Source of the DNA: Osedax fenrisi
Lineage: Eukaryota > Annelida > Polychaeta > Sabellida > Siboglinidae
Reading direction: 5' to 3'
NCBI GenBank assembly: GCA_964019155.1
Contig: OZ025242.1
Location: 27,640,118-27,704,117 of the forward strand
DNA: 64,000 bases
The position numbers and the translations under genes are program-made. The notes beneath the pieces are model-generated. The model was given only the letters and a program-made list of their open reading frames with translations. It was not told where the DNA came from and did no database searches. The first letter of the stretch is position 1, and each line of letters starts with the position of its first letter. Shown here piece by piece: positions 1 to 40,561 of the stretch.

Positions 1-325
1 CACGCAGGTGGTAGAACTTATGTATATTTATGTTGATTTGTATCGATGTTATGTAATAATTAATGAATTACAATGTATATTACATTAATCGATATAACTA
101 CGATTTTCATTTTATAACAGTTATGTATATATTAATGTTTTCAATTAAGTTGAATTATTATATTTTCTAATATAATATCTATAAGTTAATAAATGTATGC
201 CACTTTAAATATCTTCTTAATTAGTAAGTAAGTAAGTAAGTAATTTATTTATTTAAACACTTGTACATTTTTCAATATCACAATTTTAAACGAAAAGAAA
301 ATAACAGAAACGATAAATAACTAAA

Positions 326-374
<49 letters not shown>

Positions 375-2426
375 TATAATTATAATTTAATTAAATAATT
401 TTTTAGATTAATCTTGAATGTTGAGTATATATATAACTCGCTCCATAAATAATATGTAGCATATATTATAGTATTGTAATAACATAATATTATTAACATT
501 CAAATAATATATCATTAACAAATATATTTGTACATACTAGTAAATATTCTTTATATTCCTAAATATTATTCAATATTATGAACAAATTATTCTTCATTTC
601 TCGATTTTTAATTAAAGTAGCGAATACGTTTTACAATATGTAGGACCTACATCGAAGCTACTGATTTTATTAATATGAATATTTAATTTAATATTATCAT
701 CACAAACAATATCAATATCTCGAAAATTATAATATTTTGGAATAATAGTATTAGTATGTGATTTATAATAGATAATAAGATAATATTTTTTCATAAATAA
801 TGAAAGTAGATTTTGATAAACTAATGTGACGGTAATTAAATGGCAATTAATAATCACCTTTTTAATATTAGAATAATATTAGCTTATATATATAAGGCAT
901 ATGCCTTCATCATTAATACGTTGACAAATAATATATAAGGAATAATAAAGTTCATAATATAGTAACTTAAGCATACCTTTGGGTAAACCACCAGGTACTT
1001 AATTACATTTTTTGTGTAATTTACAAAGAAATTTCCTTAATATGTCCTGTTATATGTGAAACTCCTTAAATATTTCATCATTATGGGGTCATTAGAATTA
1101 TTTAACTTGAGAAAAACAGATGAATATTGTTCAGATAGACAATCTGCTTTACCGAGGAAATTAGTATAAATGATAGTATGATATAAATTTTTGAGTGGAG
1201 GTATGACATTTTAGTTATTTAATTTGGTTCTTATATAATTATAAAAAGAAGATTTGTTTAGTTGATGAGATTGTGTGTTTAGCATAAATATTATATTGCT
1301 TTATTTTATCTGATAGTAAATATTGGTTATACCTCCAAACATTGTATATATGTATGTAAAATAATTTTCTATATAAGACTCTGCACTAATTTATTAGATT
1401 CCTAATTGAAAAGGGATATTTATGTATTTTAGTAGAGATTTAAGTAGGACTAAATGATGTTATTAATAATATTAATAAAAGTATTGATTAGCTCATCAGA
1501 GTCATTACACGAAGACAGAACATTAGTCCAGTTAAGTGACAAATTATGAGTTTTTATATAATATAATAATATTAATAAAATTGGTTTTGAAGTGACATTA
1601 TTTCTTATATCGGAGTATGGATTTTTACCGTAGAAAACTGTTTTCATGTTCATCAAAAGAGAGATATATCTACCTTATAAGGTCTCAAGAATACCTTAGG
1701 ATATTTATCGACCGATTTGGAAGATTATAAAATGTACAAGGTATGTTCCATTCCTATATAGATAAGTATTAATAACATCACACATTTATAAGCTTCAATA
1801 TTTGGTAGTGTTTAGCTTAACCTTTTCCTATATAATGAGAAGAAGTTTTAAGATTATCAAATATGTCATTAAGAATATTTCCAGAATTAACGTTATCAAA
1901 AATAATGTTTATGTTTTTATCAGATTTCATTTTAATTTCTTTGTTAATTGATATTAATTGATATTGCAGATATTGTCGAATGTTGTTTTATTGATGTAGA
2001 GTAATTTACTATTAATACTTTTTCTGCTCTTTACTTAGTATTATAAGACCATTCAATTAAGTATTTAACGATGCATATAGTGTTTTTAAATCACTTATGT
2101 TGTCAGATATGGATTTTATACCGATATTTTGACCTAAAAAATAATTATTTATTACAAGTAAACATGGTATACAAATATAAGAAAAATTAGCTGATGAACA
2201 AATATGCTGTATAATATACAGCGTATATATTATAATTATGTGTGGTTTTTTTCGAAAAATGTGATGGTAATATATTTGCTATTGATAAAAGTTATTATAG
2301 TAATATAGTTTACATCTTTTACAAGAAACATAAGATATATTAAGTTCATTAAAATAACTTTCACACAATGATTGAAAATTGAAATTATATTATATATTTG
2401 ATATTAATTTGAATAGGTAAAGTAGA

Positions 2427-2486
<60 letters not shown>

Positions 2487-2903
2487 ACTAAGAATTATAA
2501 TTAATGGTAATATATTGAATTATTGGAAATTCATTAATAAATTATAAAATAAACAACTGTAATTTTTTTTAGTTATTTTGGTAACTTTTACCAAGATACA
2601 AATAGTAAAATATACATACAATTACTAGATATCTATGGTATAATGATATATAATATTGAGAGTATATATATCAAATATTTATGAATATGGGTATATAATT
2701 TAGTAAGATGGAAACTTATCTTATCAAAAAGATTATCCATATAACTACATTTAATAAAATATTAATGTTGTTGATGGCAGATATAAACAGCAAGTGATGA
2801 TAATAAATGTATATTAATACATCAAAGATTAATTTGTAACTACATTTCTATATAAATAAGATTAATATTACTAATCTATGTTACACTCTCTTCTATATTA
2901 CAG
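1..2903. other. Gene-free AT-rich stretch, probably receptor intron
   Basis: No exon with coherent protein similarity was found on either strand. It contains TA tracts at about 332-371 and 2431-2481. The missing 5' receptor exons should lie left of this stretch or be hidden in it. CACGCAG|GTGGTA at bases 1-13 could be an exon end, but seven bases cannot show it. Confidence 0.5.
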
Positions 2904-30032
<27,129 letters not shown>

Positions 30033-31289
30033 CCTCCGAACTCAATCGTTACTCATATCACCTAGTTACGTCAAATCACCGTGTGTTTATTACGTAATTG
30101 TGTATATCTTTTAATATAGCACGAATCTATTATGAATACTAGTAGTAATGATAGTAAAACAAACTAAACATTAATGAATGTCTAAACGATATATTACGTA
30201 AAAATGTTATATGTGCTCACGTTAATGTTTTTCTTTTATGTCGTAATATATATTGTTATGTTATTTATTAATTCATATATATTATATGTATATCTATATT
30301 GTATTTATATGTAATATATGTTATACATTTATCATTCTTTATTAATTATTAAATAACAAAGTAAATTACAATGAACAATTATATTTGGTAAAGTTTTATG
30401 TAATATAGTATACCTCTATCGTTATAAAATACATTATCCCTCTAGTTTTAATTTTACAAATAATGACCAAATATGTAAATTGGCGATACAATCTTTATAT
30501 AAATCTTCGCATAAGTAAATGTTGCGCTAATATGCTAGAAGTAATATTTATTATTATTTCAAGGTTATCATTGTTTATCCTGTATCCACCTTCTCCAATA
30601 GTATCTTCAGATTCTATTTCACTATGTATACATATGAATTATAATTGATAAATAATGTGAACAATACAATGTATATAGATATATATGCAACTTATAATTA
30701 AATTCATGATTTGAACAACACTGTAAAATATATAAAACCAAAATTAATATAAATATTAATATAATATGTATATTTTCAAAATGTGCACTTTTCAATGTAT
30801 ACAAAAATATACGATAAATTCTATATAATAGGAATACTACTAACAACGCATGTATACGAGTGTAACATATGTTAGTTACATAACAAGTTTAATTTAATAT
30901 CACTACTAGAGAGTTATAGTATCGTGTATTGATCTGCAGACATTTCGCAGTATTACTCATCATGTAATGTACTGTTAAAACCTGTATGTTATATGCTATA
31001 ATTATGTCCTCGAGTCGAAATCTTTAGAAAATGCAATAAACAGGATGGTGACTACAATATAACAATCGATTTGACAATTACTAGGATATATCGAATAGTA
31101 ATATATAATCTAATTAGATCATATTAGATTATATCTATATCACTATATCAACATATATTTTTGTATTACTATATATAGTTAACTATTGCTTCAAAAACAG
31201 ATAGTGATTATAGACGTCATTAGATAATAAAATACTAAAATAAATAGAAAATGAATAATAATATATAACAAAATATGTTGAACATTTCA

Positions 31290-33110
31290 CCAATTTCATG
31301 ACGTGGCATTTCCGAGTAGAGTTATTAGGACTATGAATAATAACATATTGAGCTATATATTCATGAAATCAAAGGTATATAGACTTATGCGTAATACAAA
31401 TAGACTATGTTTACAAATATATATAAACTTAAGCCAGCCTAGTGATCTCATTAGAGGAGATATAGAAACTATTGAGGCAAAGTTTAGTTTATAAAATACA
31501 CGTACAGGCTGTACGGTACAGCACGATGTTGAATACGCTCAAGTTTATGCATAAGGTTAATACATAATAAAGAACAGCACATTACATAATAATGAACAGC
31601 AATATAACAATCTACTGAAAATCATCGAGTGAATTAAATATGTAGTCATGGCAAAGATAATCTTATAACGAGATTTTCAAATATTATTTAGAAAATAGTT
31701 GGCAGTGTTATTAATGTATCATGTTATTAATGTGTGGAGAGTAGTCTATATGAAAGGTTACAATGAAATCAAGGGTAGTTATAAATTCAGAAGTTTGAAG
31801 AGATAGTAGAAAAGGATGAGTGATTGATATAGGATAACTGGGTCTAGATAATATGATAGTATCAGTTTTAGTCATATTTAAAGAAAGGGAGTTATGAAAG
31901 AACAATTCAGTGAGATCAGTAATACAATTAAACATATACATTTGAATCAGATAAGAATTAATAAAACTAGGAAATTTCTTATATATCTGAAGATCATCGG
32001 CATAAAAATGATAGTGAATATTATGATATTTTTGAAAAATTGATTTTATAGGAAGAATATAAATAATTAACAACATAGGGCCAAGAACAGAGCCTTGTGG
32101 AACATCATGTATGTACAAATAATAAGGAGACACTAAGGAGTTAATCTTCACAGATGTTCTATATGAAACAAAAGCCATAAACCAACTGTGAATTTGTCCG
32201 TGTAAACCATTTATTAATTATAATGGAAAGAATATTGTGATCGAGAGTATCAACAGCATTAGGTAAGTCTAGTAGTACTAGATATCATATCATCAATAGA
32301 TATGAGAATATTATTAATAATTAAAGTAATGGCAGTTTCGGTACTATAGTACTATATAGGATGAGGAATATACGCAATTTTATATTTATCAATAATATCA
32401 TTGGACGTAATATAATTAATAAGTTGAGTGTACATATTCTAAGGTCTTAGATATGTATGATAATTGGGATATTGGACGATAACTTGATAAACTTCCATAT
32501 TCCATGGGGTGATAGATGATAAATATAACTATGAATGATTTCAGTTATAAGTCCAATAAATTATGGTGATAATGAACGAAGTAGACTGAGAGGAATATGA
32601 TCAAGTAGGGATTTGTTTTGTAAGTATGTCATCAGAGAGAGTACAAAATCAAATATGAGAAGAGAAAAACATGACCAGTGATTCTGCTTGTTAAATCTAT
32701 ATTGAGTCGTGCCGAGTTGATGTTTGGAAGAATATTGATAATATTAGACATTTTTTGTTGGAAGAAATTTGCAACTGAGGAACAAAGAAATGAATCAGAT
32801 TATTGAGGAAATTGCTTAGTCTGGGGTTTACCTACTAAGGATAACAATAATTTGTAAGCATGCTTAGAAGATATTCCATAACTACCGATCATATCAGTGA
32901 AGTATGACGATTTCGTAGAGAGAAGTTTGTTCTTGTAAAGCGATTGACAAACTTTAAAGGCAATAATATCATAGTCAAGTTTAGAGGATGCAGAAAATAT
33001 TTGTCTTTCTGATTGTATGAAAATCATTTTGATGTTTCCTTAAAATTTGATTAGTTTTACGTCTTATTATATTTAGGAGACTTTCGAAACTTTTCTAAAA
33101 TTACAATACA
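31290..33110 (-). mobile_element. Decayed Jockey/CR1-like LINE, RT region
   Basis: Read on the minus strand, 33027-32800 has an RT linker-like frame (AFKVCQSLYKNKLLSTKSSY). The stretch near 32270-32200 recalls LLDLSAAFDTxDHNIL (LPNAVDTLDHNIL). 32178-31711 contains DVPQGSVLGPMLLIIYILPI, FYADDLQIYK and SLSLNMTKT. The 3' part to 31290 includes an ERIQHRA-like motif. Stops and shifts show it is dead. Its 3' half is similar to the copy at 43.5-44.2 kb. Confidence 0.82.
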
Positions 33111-33177
33111 TTTTTTTCTATAATTTCTTACCATGAACAAATGAAACTCCATTATGTTCCCCAGTAAACAACAACAT

Positions 33178-33386
33178 ACAAATATGAACATATTATGCAC
33201 ATATTATGAACATATTTTGGCAATCATATTATGAACATACAAATATGAACATATTATGAACATATATGAACATACAATATTAACATATTATGAACATACA
33301 AATATGAACATATTATGAAGATACAAATATGAACATATTATGAACATACAAATATGTACATATTATGAACATACAAATATGAGCAT
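33178..33386. repeat. 24-bp minisatellite, ATGAACATATT type
   Basis: Units of the form ACAAATATGAACATATTATG repeat about eight times with small changes (GAAG, GTAC, TTAAC variants). Confidence 0.88.
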
Positions 33387-33940
33387 TGATATTATATTTA
33401 CCTGCTTCAAGCTAATGTGAACGCATACCATTATATTTATATTATATGTGATATTATAGTTTGGCTATTAAGGCTATGTATTGTATATATTTATATATAT
33501 ATATATATATATATATAATACATTATCAGAACATTTCTAATAAATCAAAGCATTATTAAAAGAGTTGAAGTTTGAATAAGTGAAATATATATATACAATA
33601 ATTATCAAGAGTACATGTATTCTATAATATAATTATGACATTATTGCTAATATAAAATAAAATGCCCAATTATATTGATCTTACATATACAATATTTATT
33701 ATTCAGATAATATATATATATATATATAAACATACATGAATTATTTTAAAATGATGTCAAGAAAATAAATAACAAATATGTTATAAAATGCACATCCATG
33801 TATACATAAATATTATAATATGTAGATATTTTTATTTTAAAACTGATTCTTTTGAGATATATTTTACATAAAAATAATTATATTATATGAATTCCCATAA
33901 CAAAATAATAAGATATTTTCGTTATTCAATTCGTCATTGC

Positions 33941-34530
33941 AGATGAACTCTTTAACAGATTTGCATAGATCTGTTATGATAATAGATTTTGTTGAATATG
34001 AAAAAATAATATTATACACTGTTTTTTTTTAAATTTAAATAAGAATACTATTTACAACATTATTGAATTTCATTATTAGGATTATTTAATAGTTAATAAT
34101 TGATAATAATAAAATTTAATAATAATCATAATAATAATTATATAGAGTTACCTCTTACGGCGTGAATTCACGAGTTCTATTATGGCTTGACACGGTATGC
34201 AAATCTTTAGCAGCTCGAAACGGCAGCAAACTCTTTAGCAGATAGGCATGACAAATGACCACTTTAGCAGATCGACATTGCAGATGAACTCTTTAGCAGC
34301 TCGACATTGCAGATGAACTATTTAACAGATTGGCATGGATCTGTTGTGATAATAGATTTTTTGAATATGAAAAAAGATTATTATAAGTTTTTTAAATTCA
34401 AATAAGAATACATTACAAGATATTTTAATATTATTGAATTTCATTGATTATTTAATAGATAATTGATAATAATAACATTTAATAATAATCATACTAATAC
34501 TTATAGTGAGTTACCTCTAACGTTAAGATA
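33941..34530. repeat. 370-bp tandem repeat with inner CTTTAGCAG motif
   Basis: AGATGAACTCTTTAACAGAT at 33941 recurs at 34311 (AGATGAACTATTTAACAGAT), followed in both by a GATCTGTTRTGATAATAGAT block and similar AT-rich sequence. At 34205-34330 a shorter unit (CTTTAGCAGATCGACATTGC) repeats about five times. Confidence 0.82.
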
Positions 34531-34799
34531 TTATTACGGTTTATACATGGCATGCAGTATAAAAGCTGATAGCATTCTATTACGAAATATAGTATGCGAA
34601 CACTTTAGCAGCTCGACATGCCAGGTGATGGGTCAAAACAAACGCGCAATAATTAAAATATATTTATTATACATGTAATACAATTATATATACATGATGT
34701 ATATGTAATATATGTATATATCAAATTCGTAATTTGTATCACTAAATGTATATAATTTAAACTCTATAGTATGCGTAAAATGAATACCTAAATTGTATA

Positions 34800-35740
34800 T
34801 TTATTATACGAATGTATTAAATGCCTACAGTGAATTTAGGTATCTCTTACTCGTAATATAGTTTAAATTATATAAATGTAGTGATAAAAATTACGAATTC
34901 AATATATCATATATTAAATTCGTTATATATATATATATATTTAATATATTCTAATCATTATTATATTATATGTATAATAAATATACAATGTTGGTACCTT
35001 TTACGCGTAATATTTTAAGAGTTTAAATTATATAAATTTAGTGAAACAAATTATGAATTCAATATTAAATATACAATTTACAAATACAAATATTCAATAT
35101 TCAATACAAATATTCAATATTGAATATATGTATAATAAATATACAATTTAAGTACCTTTTACGTGGAATATAGAGTTTAAATCATATAAATGTAGTCATA
35201 TAAATTACGAATTCAATATTATATTGAAAATATGTTACATATAATGATTTAATAATTTATCATAATAATTTATTATAATATTATATTATATTAAATATAA
35301 TATCATATTAAATATATATGATACATTTTACGCGGAATAGAGAGTTTCAATTATAGTCATACAAATCGGGCCGCATGAAAAACGGCACACATGAATCGTT
35401 ACATTTAATACACATATAATTATATAATTATTATAATAATATATGTAATATATTATTATAATAAGTATCTTATAATTTTAATATAATATGATATATTTAA
35501 AATAATATAATATAATTATTATAATAATATTTAATATTATTATTATAATTATATGTAAAATAAATATACAATTTATGTACCTTTTACTCGTAATATAGAG
35601 TTCCAATTATATAAATTTATGATATAAATTATGAATTCAAAAATATGTATAATAAATATACAATATAAGTAACTATTACGTATAATATAGAGTTTCAATT
35701 ATTTAAATTTATATAAAATAAGTAATTTTAATTCAGGAAG
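34800..35740. repeat. Six diverged units of a 90-240 bp tandem repeat
   Basis: Each unit contains GTACCTTTTACGYGTAATAT, an AGAGTTTAAATTATATAAAT block and AATTACGAATTCAATAT, starting near 34840, 34993, 35150, 35325, 35573 and 35667. Spacing varies because AT-rich filler between units differs in length. Confidence 0.75.
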
Positions 35741-36865
35741 TAAACAATGTTTATTATCATTATAATCCGGATTATAACGACATAATAATCATATTATAAC
35801 CGATTATAATAATACAATGAATTTAAAATTGAAAAAATATATTTTTAATTTATATTTGTATAAAGTATATATTTTATCTGTATACCAGTCTTTATATTAT
35901 TTTCTTATATTTTTACACTTATTTATTTATAATTTAATAGTAAATTTCGTAATAATTATTATTATTTATTTTATAGTACACTATTAATTTTAATTTGAAA
36001 ACAATATTATTAATTTTATTTAGTTTTATAAAATATTATAAATCTAAAGATATAAGCTTATGAATAAATTATAACTTTTAATAATATGTGATAATATATT
36101 AAGTTTAACTTAGTTATTTATTGTTTTATAATTGAATACTATATTTTACAAATTATGATATAAAAATTATTATTATTTATGTAGAGAATATCGAATAAGG
36201 CCCCGATATATATTGATACATTTATGTGATCAAGTCTAAATATATTACATGTATTGCTATAGTATATATGCTATATGCTATAACTAAACATATATTTTTT
36301 ACATATATAATAATAGACATACTTTTAATTTATTTAATTGTATCACACATTTTATAAAATCCAATACTTCATAATTATATTTGTGAATATTGTCTATCTG
36401 GAATTGTGCATACATATGTTATTTATATATATATCAAAAGAAATTAAGTGGACCGCGTTAGTAGTTTTTATCTAAACACTCATTTATATACTCAAACATA
36501 GCAAACAAATTATTCCGAGAAAAAATCACATATATATATATATGTATAATTTATTTATATTTGAGTATATAATTATAATAGTTAATTATAGTTAACTGAG
36601 TTAGTAAATAATTAACTGAGTTAATAACTATAATAATTAAACAACGTTTGAAATCAACGTTATCAGTTGATGATTTAGTAGGTATATATATTGAATTATA
36701 TATTGAAATCGTGAAAATTGGTATAAGAAAATCACTTACAATATTAACATTGCAACATTTATAAATTATATTAAAAAATGTTTATTATAACATATAAATT
36801 ATAAATTATAATATACCTATCTATTTATTAAATATATAAATATATTATAAAAAGATTATATACAT

Positions 36866-37015
36866 ATTCAAACATAACGTATTATCACGTTCCAACATAC
36901 CGTAGTATCAAGTTCCAGCATATAGCACTGCCACGTTCCAATATAACGTATTATCACGTTCCAACATAACTTATTATCATGTTCCAATATAACGTATTAC
37001 CAGGTTATGTTGTCA
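36866..37015. repeat. 22-23 bp minisatellite, CACGTTCCAACATAACG type
   Basis: About six units of ACGTATTATCACGTTCCAAC with variants (CAAGTTCC, CATGTTCC). Confidence 0.85.
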
Positions 37016-37330
37016 AATAAATATTGTTATGAAACTTATTTTTGTGTGATAACATATTAATATGAACATATTATGAATATAATATGTTCATATTAATATG
37101 TTGTCAAATAAATATGCAGAATCATATACATATGTTCATATTTGCATGTTGTTGTTTACTTGGTCTATTTTTGGTGTCTAATTAACTCAACGATATTTTC
37201 CATTTTTAAGGCTTTTATTTCACCAATACGTCTATCATAGATAATTGTAAAAGTGTAAAAGTTATATTAGTAGAATGTACTATTGTAAAGTGGAGCGCAT
37301 CAAATCTCTTTCTTACTTTGATAACGAATA

Positions 37331-37336
<6 letters not shown>

Positions 37337-37374
<38 letters not shown>
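37337..37374. repeat. (TA)n microsatellite
   Basis: Pure TA run, just inside the short frame at 37275-37457, which it extends artificially. Confidence 0.95.
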
Positions 37375-37377
<3 letters not shown>

Positions 37378-37559
37378 TTGTAAGCTTAAAGCAGCTACAT
37401 GATTACATGGTTTGGATTATATTTATTTGCTTCATGAGTTATTTTATGTATGTATAAATATCTAAATACATAGCCTATCATTTTCATTTGTTAGACTTTA
37501 ATAAAAGAGTATCATAATTTGCTGATTACGCAAGTAATATCTATAATCTACTATTTCAA

Positions 37560-37810
37560 TTATTTGGAAGTAAAGTCACAATTACCGTCGACAATTAGAA
37601 AAATAGTATTTTTTATATTGTGATGGGAAATCGATCAAGATATTTATCTTTTTGACGTCGATCCAACTTCTATCGATCACGTTATTTCATGTGGATCCGA
37701 TAATTTTTCAATCACGATTTCGATCATAGTAATTATCTCGATCTCGATCACGGTAATTATCTAGCCTTTACAAATAATCGAAAATCGTGATCGACGATAT
37801 GCCCATAACT
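37560..37810. repeat. Segment rich in CGATC and AATTATCT repeats
   Basis: CGATCATAGTAATTATCT is followed by CGATCACGGTAATTATCT, and TCGATCA-type words recur in both orientations. No coding potential. It may be part of a decayed DNA transposon, but termini were not found. Confidence 0.4.
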
Positions 37811-37994
37811 ATGTATTGGTAGTAATTATCCTGCTTCTAGATACTAGTTCCTTTATTTCAATACATTCATTTTTATAGTTTTTTTATTTACATATTTTAA
37901 ATAATTTCAATATATTTATTTTCTTTATATCTATTTATACTTTTTATTTTTAAATATGGTATATAATATAACAATAAAATAATATAATAGAATA

Positions 37995-38036
<42 letters not shown>

Positions 38037-38170
38037 GTATATATTATTATTGTGTGTTCAAGTTTAGTCTTGTGATATTACTCGTTTAAACATTTCACAT
38101 TTGATATTTCCATACATTATATGTGGAATAAATATACTATTATATTTATAATAAAATTATAAAATTATTA

Positions 38171-38342
<172 letters not shown>

Positions 38343-38440
38343 AATTAATAGTAATGTATTTTTGTTTATTATCATTGATTGATTGATTGATATAGTCAGA
38401 ATATATAATCGAAAATATAAAGTCTACATTTTAAAAATCG

Positions 38441-38502
<62 letters not shown>

Positions 38503-38972
38503 TATTATTAAAGCTTTATTCAACTTTTAATCAACTTGTAATCGTCTACAATAATATATACCAATGTATTACGTCATTGCAATAACTCCCGTATAAATCG
38601 TTATATTGCTATATTACCTACAATAAATACCACTACTACAGCCACCAGTAAAAGTCTACTATACAGGGAGTTGTAATCCTCTATATAGAGTTGAGCAATC
38701 AAATCGTAATTAGTCTATTACGCAAGGAGGCGTAACGATGTGAATTATTTATTGAAGTAAACATCACACTCGACTGATTAGCGAATAACTTCCGGTGGCT
38801 TTCGAATGAATGATTTTATTTTTATATTTCTGCAGACGATTTAGTTTTATTTACCTTTTTTGATTTAAATACTGTTTGTTGGCGTTAATTATTTTTTTTA
38901 ATTAAATTACCGCATTTACGATAATAATAGGGTCATATAATAGCGATAAAATCGATAAACGTACAAGTAACT

Positions 38973-39062
38973 ATGTCAAATGGAAAGGAAATAACCAGTA
39001 GCGATGCGAACTGTGTAAATAGTTCCAATGATCTCGGAATTAAAAGAGAAACTTGGTGCCAG
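38973..39062 (+). CDS. Small gene, exon 1
   Basis: Thirty codons: MSNGKEITSSDANCVNSS onward, ending ETWCQ at donor GTTAGT. The ATG is preceded by an in-frame stop upstream, and the flank to about 38760 is less AT-rich than average. Confidence 0.65.
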
Positions 39063-39200
39063 GTTAGTCCGATATCATAAATGATAAATTATCATCTGCG
39101 TTTGTTTGCGTTAAATAGTAGATATCATTATGTATTCATGTAGGTATACTATAAGCCTGTAAATACACATGTATTACGGGTAAAGGTTTATACAGTATAT

Positions 39201-39243
<43 letters not shown>

Positions 39244-40519
39244 GTACTATATAGTGTATAATATACTTTATTTTTACATGGTAATACATGGTATTATCTA
39301 CATTATATTACTAGTTTTCAGCTCTCCATTAGTGCATTCTAAGTATGTATTCGTTAGTATACATACACATATGACCACACACACACATATACCCACACAC
39401 ACACATAATTAGTATGTATGTATTACATACCGCTATATAGTATGAGTATTACATATAATCTACTAGTTAATGATTTTATTTTACACTTGTTTTATTATGC
39501 ACAAGATTTTAATAAGTAAGAAGTTATATATATATATATATACTATAGTATACTATAGTATATATCATGGAGAGCTGAAAACTAGTAATATAATGTAGAT
39601 AATACTATGTATTACCATTTAAAAATAAAGTATACTATAGTTATACTTGATATAATATACAGATTACATACTATATAGAGCAATGGATACACATAGACAG
39701 TGTGTATATATAGTCAAATAAAGTGATTCCCATAATAATAAGTTGATGATATTGAATGATTGAGTAATTTTGTATTGATTGTTATTCATATATATATACA
39801 GACAAATGTAATAATTTATACAATGTTCTCTATTGCGCCGATATAAATTAATAAAAATAAATAAAAATTATTAATCGTTACAAATAAAATTACGAAAATG
39901 TAATTAAAAGATGTAGCTTTGTAATGTAATACGTTTTAGTACTATAGTACATCACATATAGTACATCACATATAGTACATCACATATAGTACATCACATA
40001 TAGTACATCACACATAGTACATCACATATAGTACTTCACATATAGTACATCACATATAGTACTTCACATATAGTACATCACATATAGTACATCACATATG
40101 TGTGATGATATCAATATACAATCTACGGAGATTACGTAATAGTACTATCTAGATTATATGAATAAAACTAGTAGGATACCTATATTATATATCTAAAGTG
40201 ATATTAAATAAAGAATATTAAATATATTTAATTAAATATCTACAAAGTTATTATTATTGTTAACAAAGTTGTAAAGGCTAATCAAACTTCAATATTTAAA
40301 TCGTACACATAATTGTAATTACAGTAAATTTATCATTGTCATATTTATTTTCTAAAAATATATATTATATGTATACAGTAATATATTATATGATTATACT
40401 AAGTTAATTAATATCCAATTGACTATTTTACCTATGAATAATACATGTTGAACCTACATCTAATAGTTGTACCTATGTGTATAGTTCTATGATCCTAGAA
40501 TTTTCGTAGTTTCATATAA

Positions 40520-40561
<42 letters not shown>

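Larger units (their letters stand above)
33161..37163. repeat. Block of nested tandem repeats with inverted edges
   Basis: The left edge CCAGTAAACAACAACATACA (33161) and the right edge (37163 backwards, CCAAGTAAACAACAACATGC) are near-identical in inverted orientation and continue into AAATATGAACAT. Between them lie at least four different tandem arrays. This could be one large non-autonomous DNA element or a satellite-like block. No transposase frame was seen. Confidence 0.5.

Noticed and set aside
39946..40099. CRISPR-like array
   Set aside because: Units are contiguous 14-mers without spacers, and the DNA is eukaryotic.
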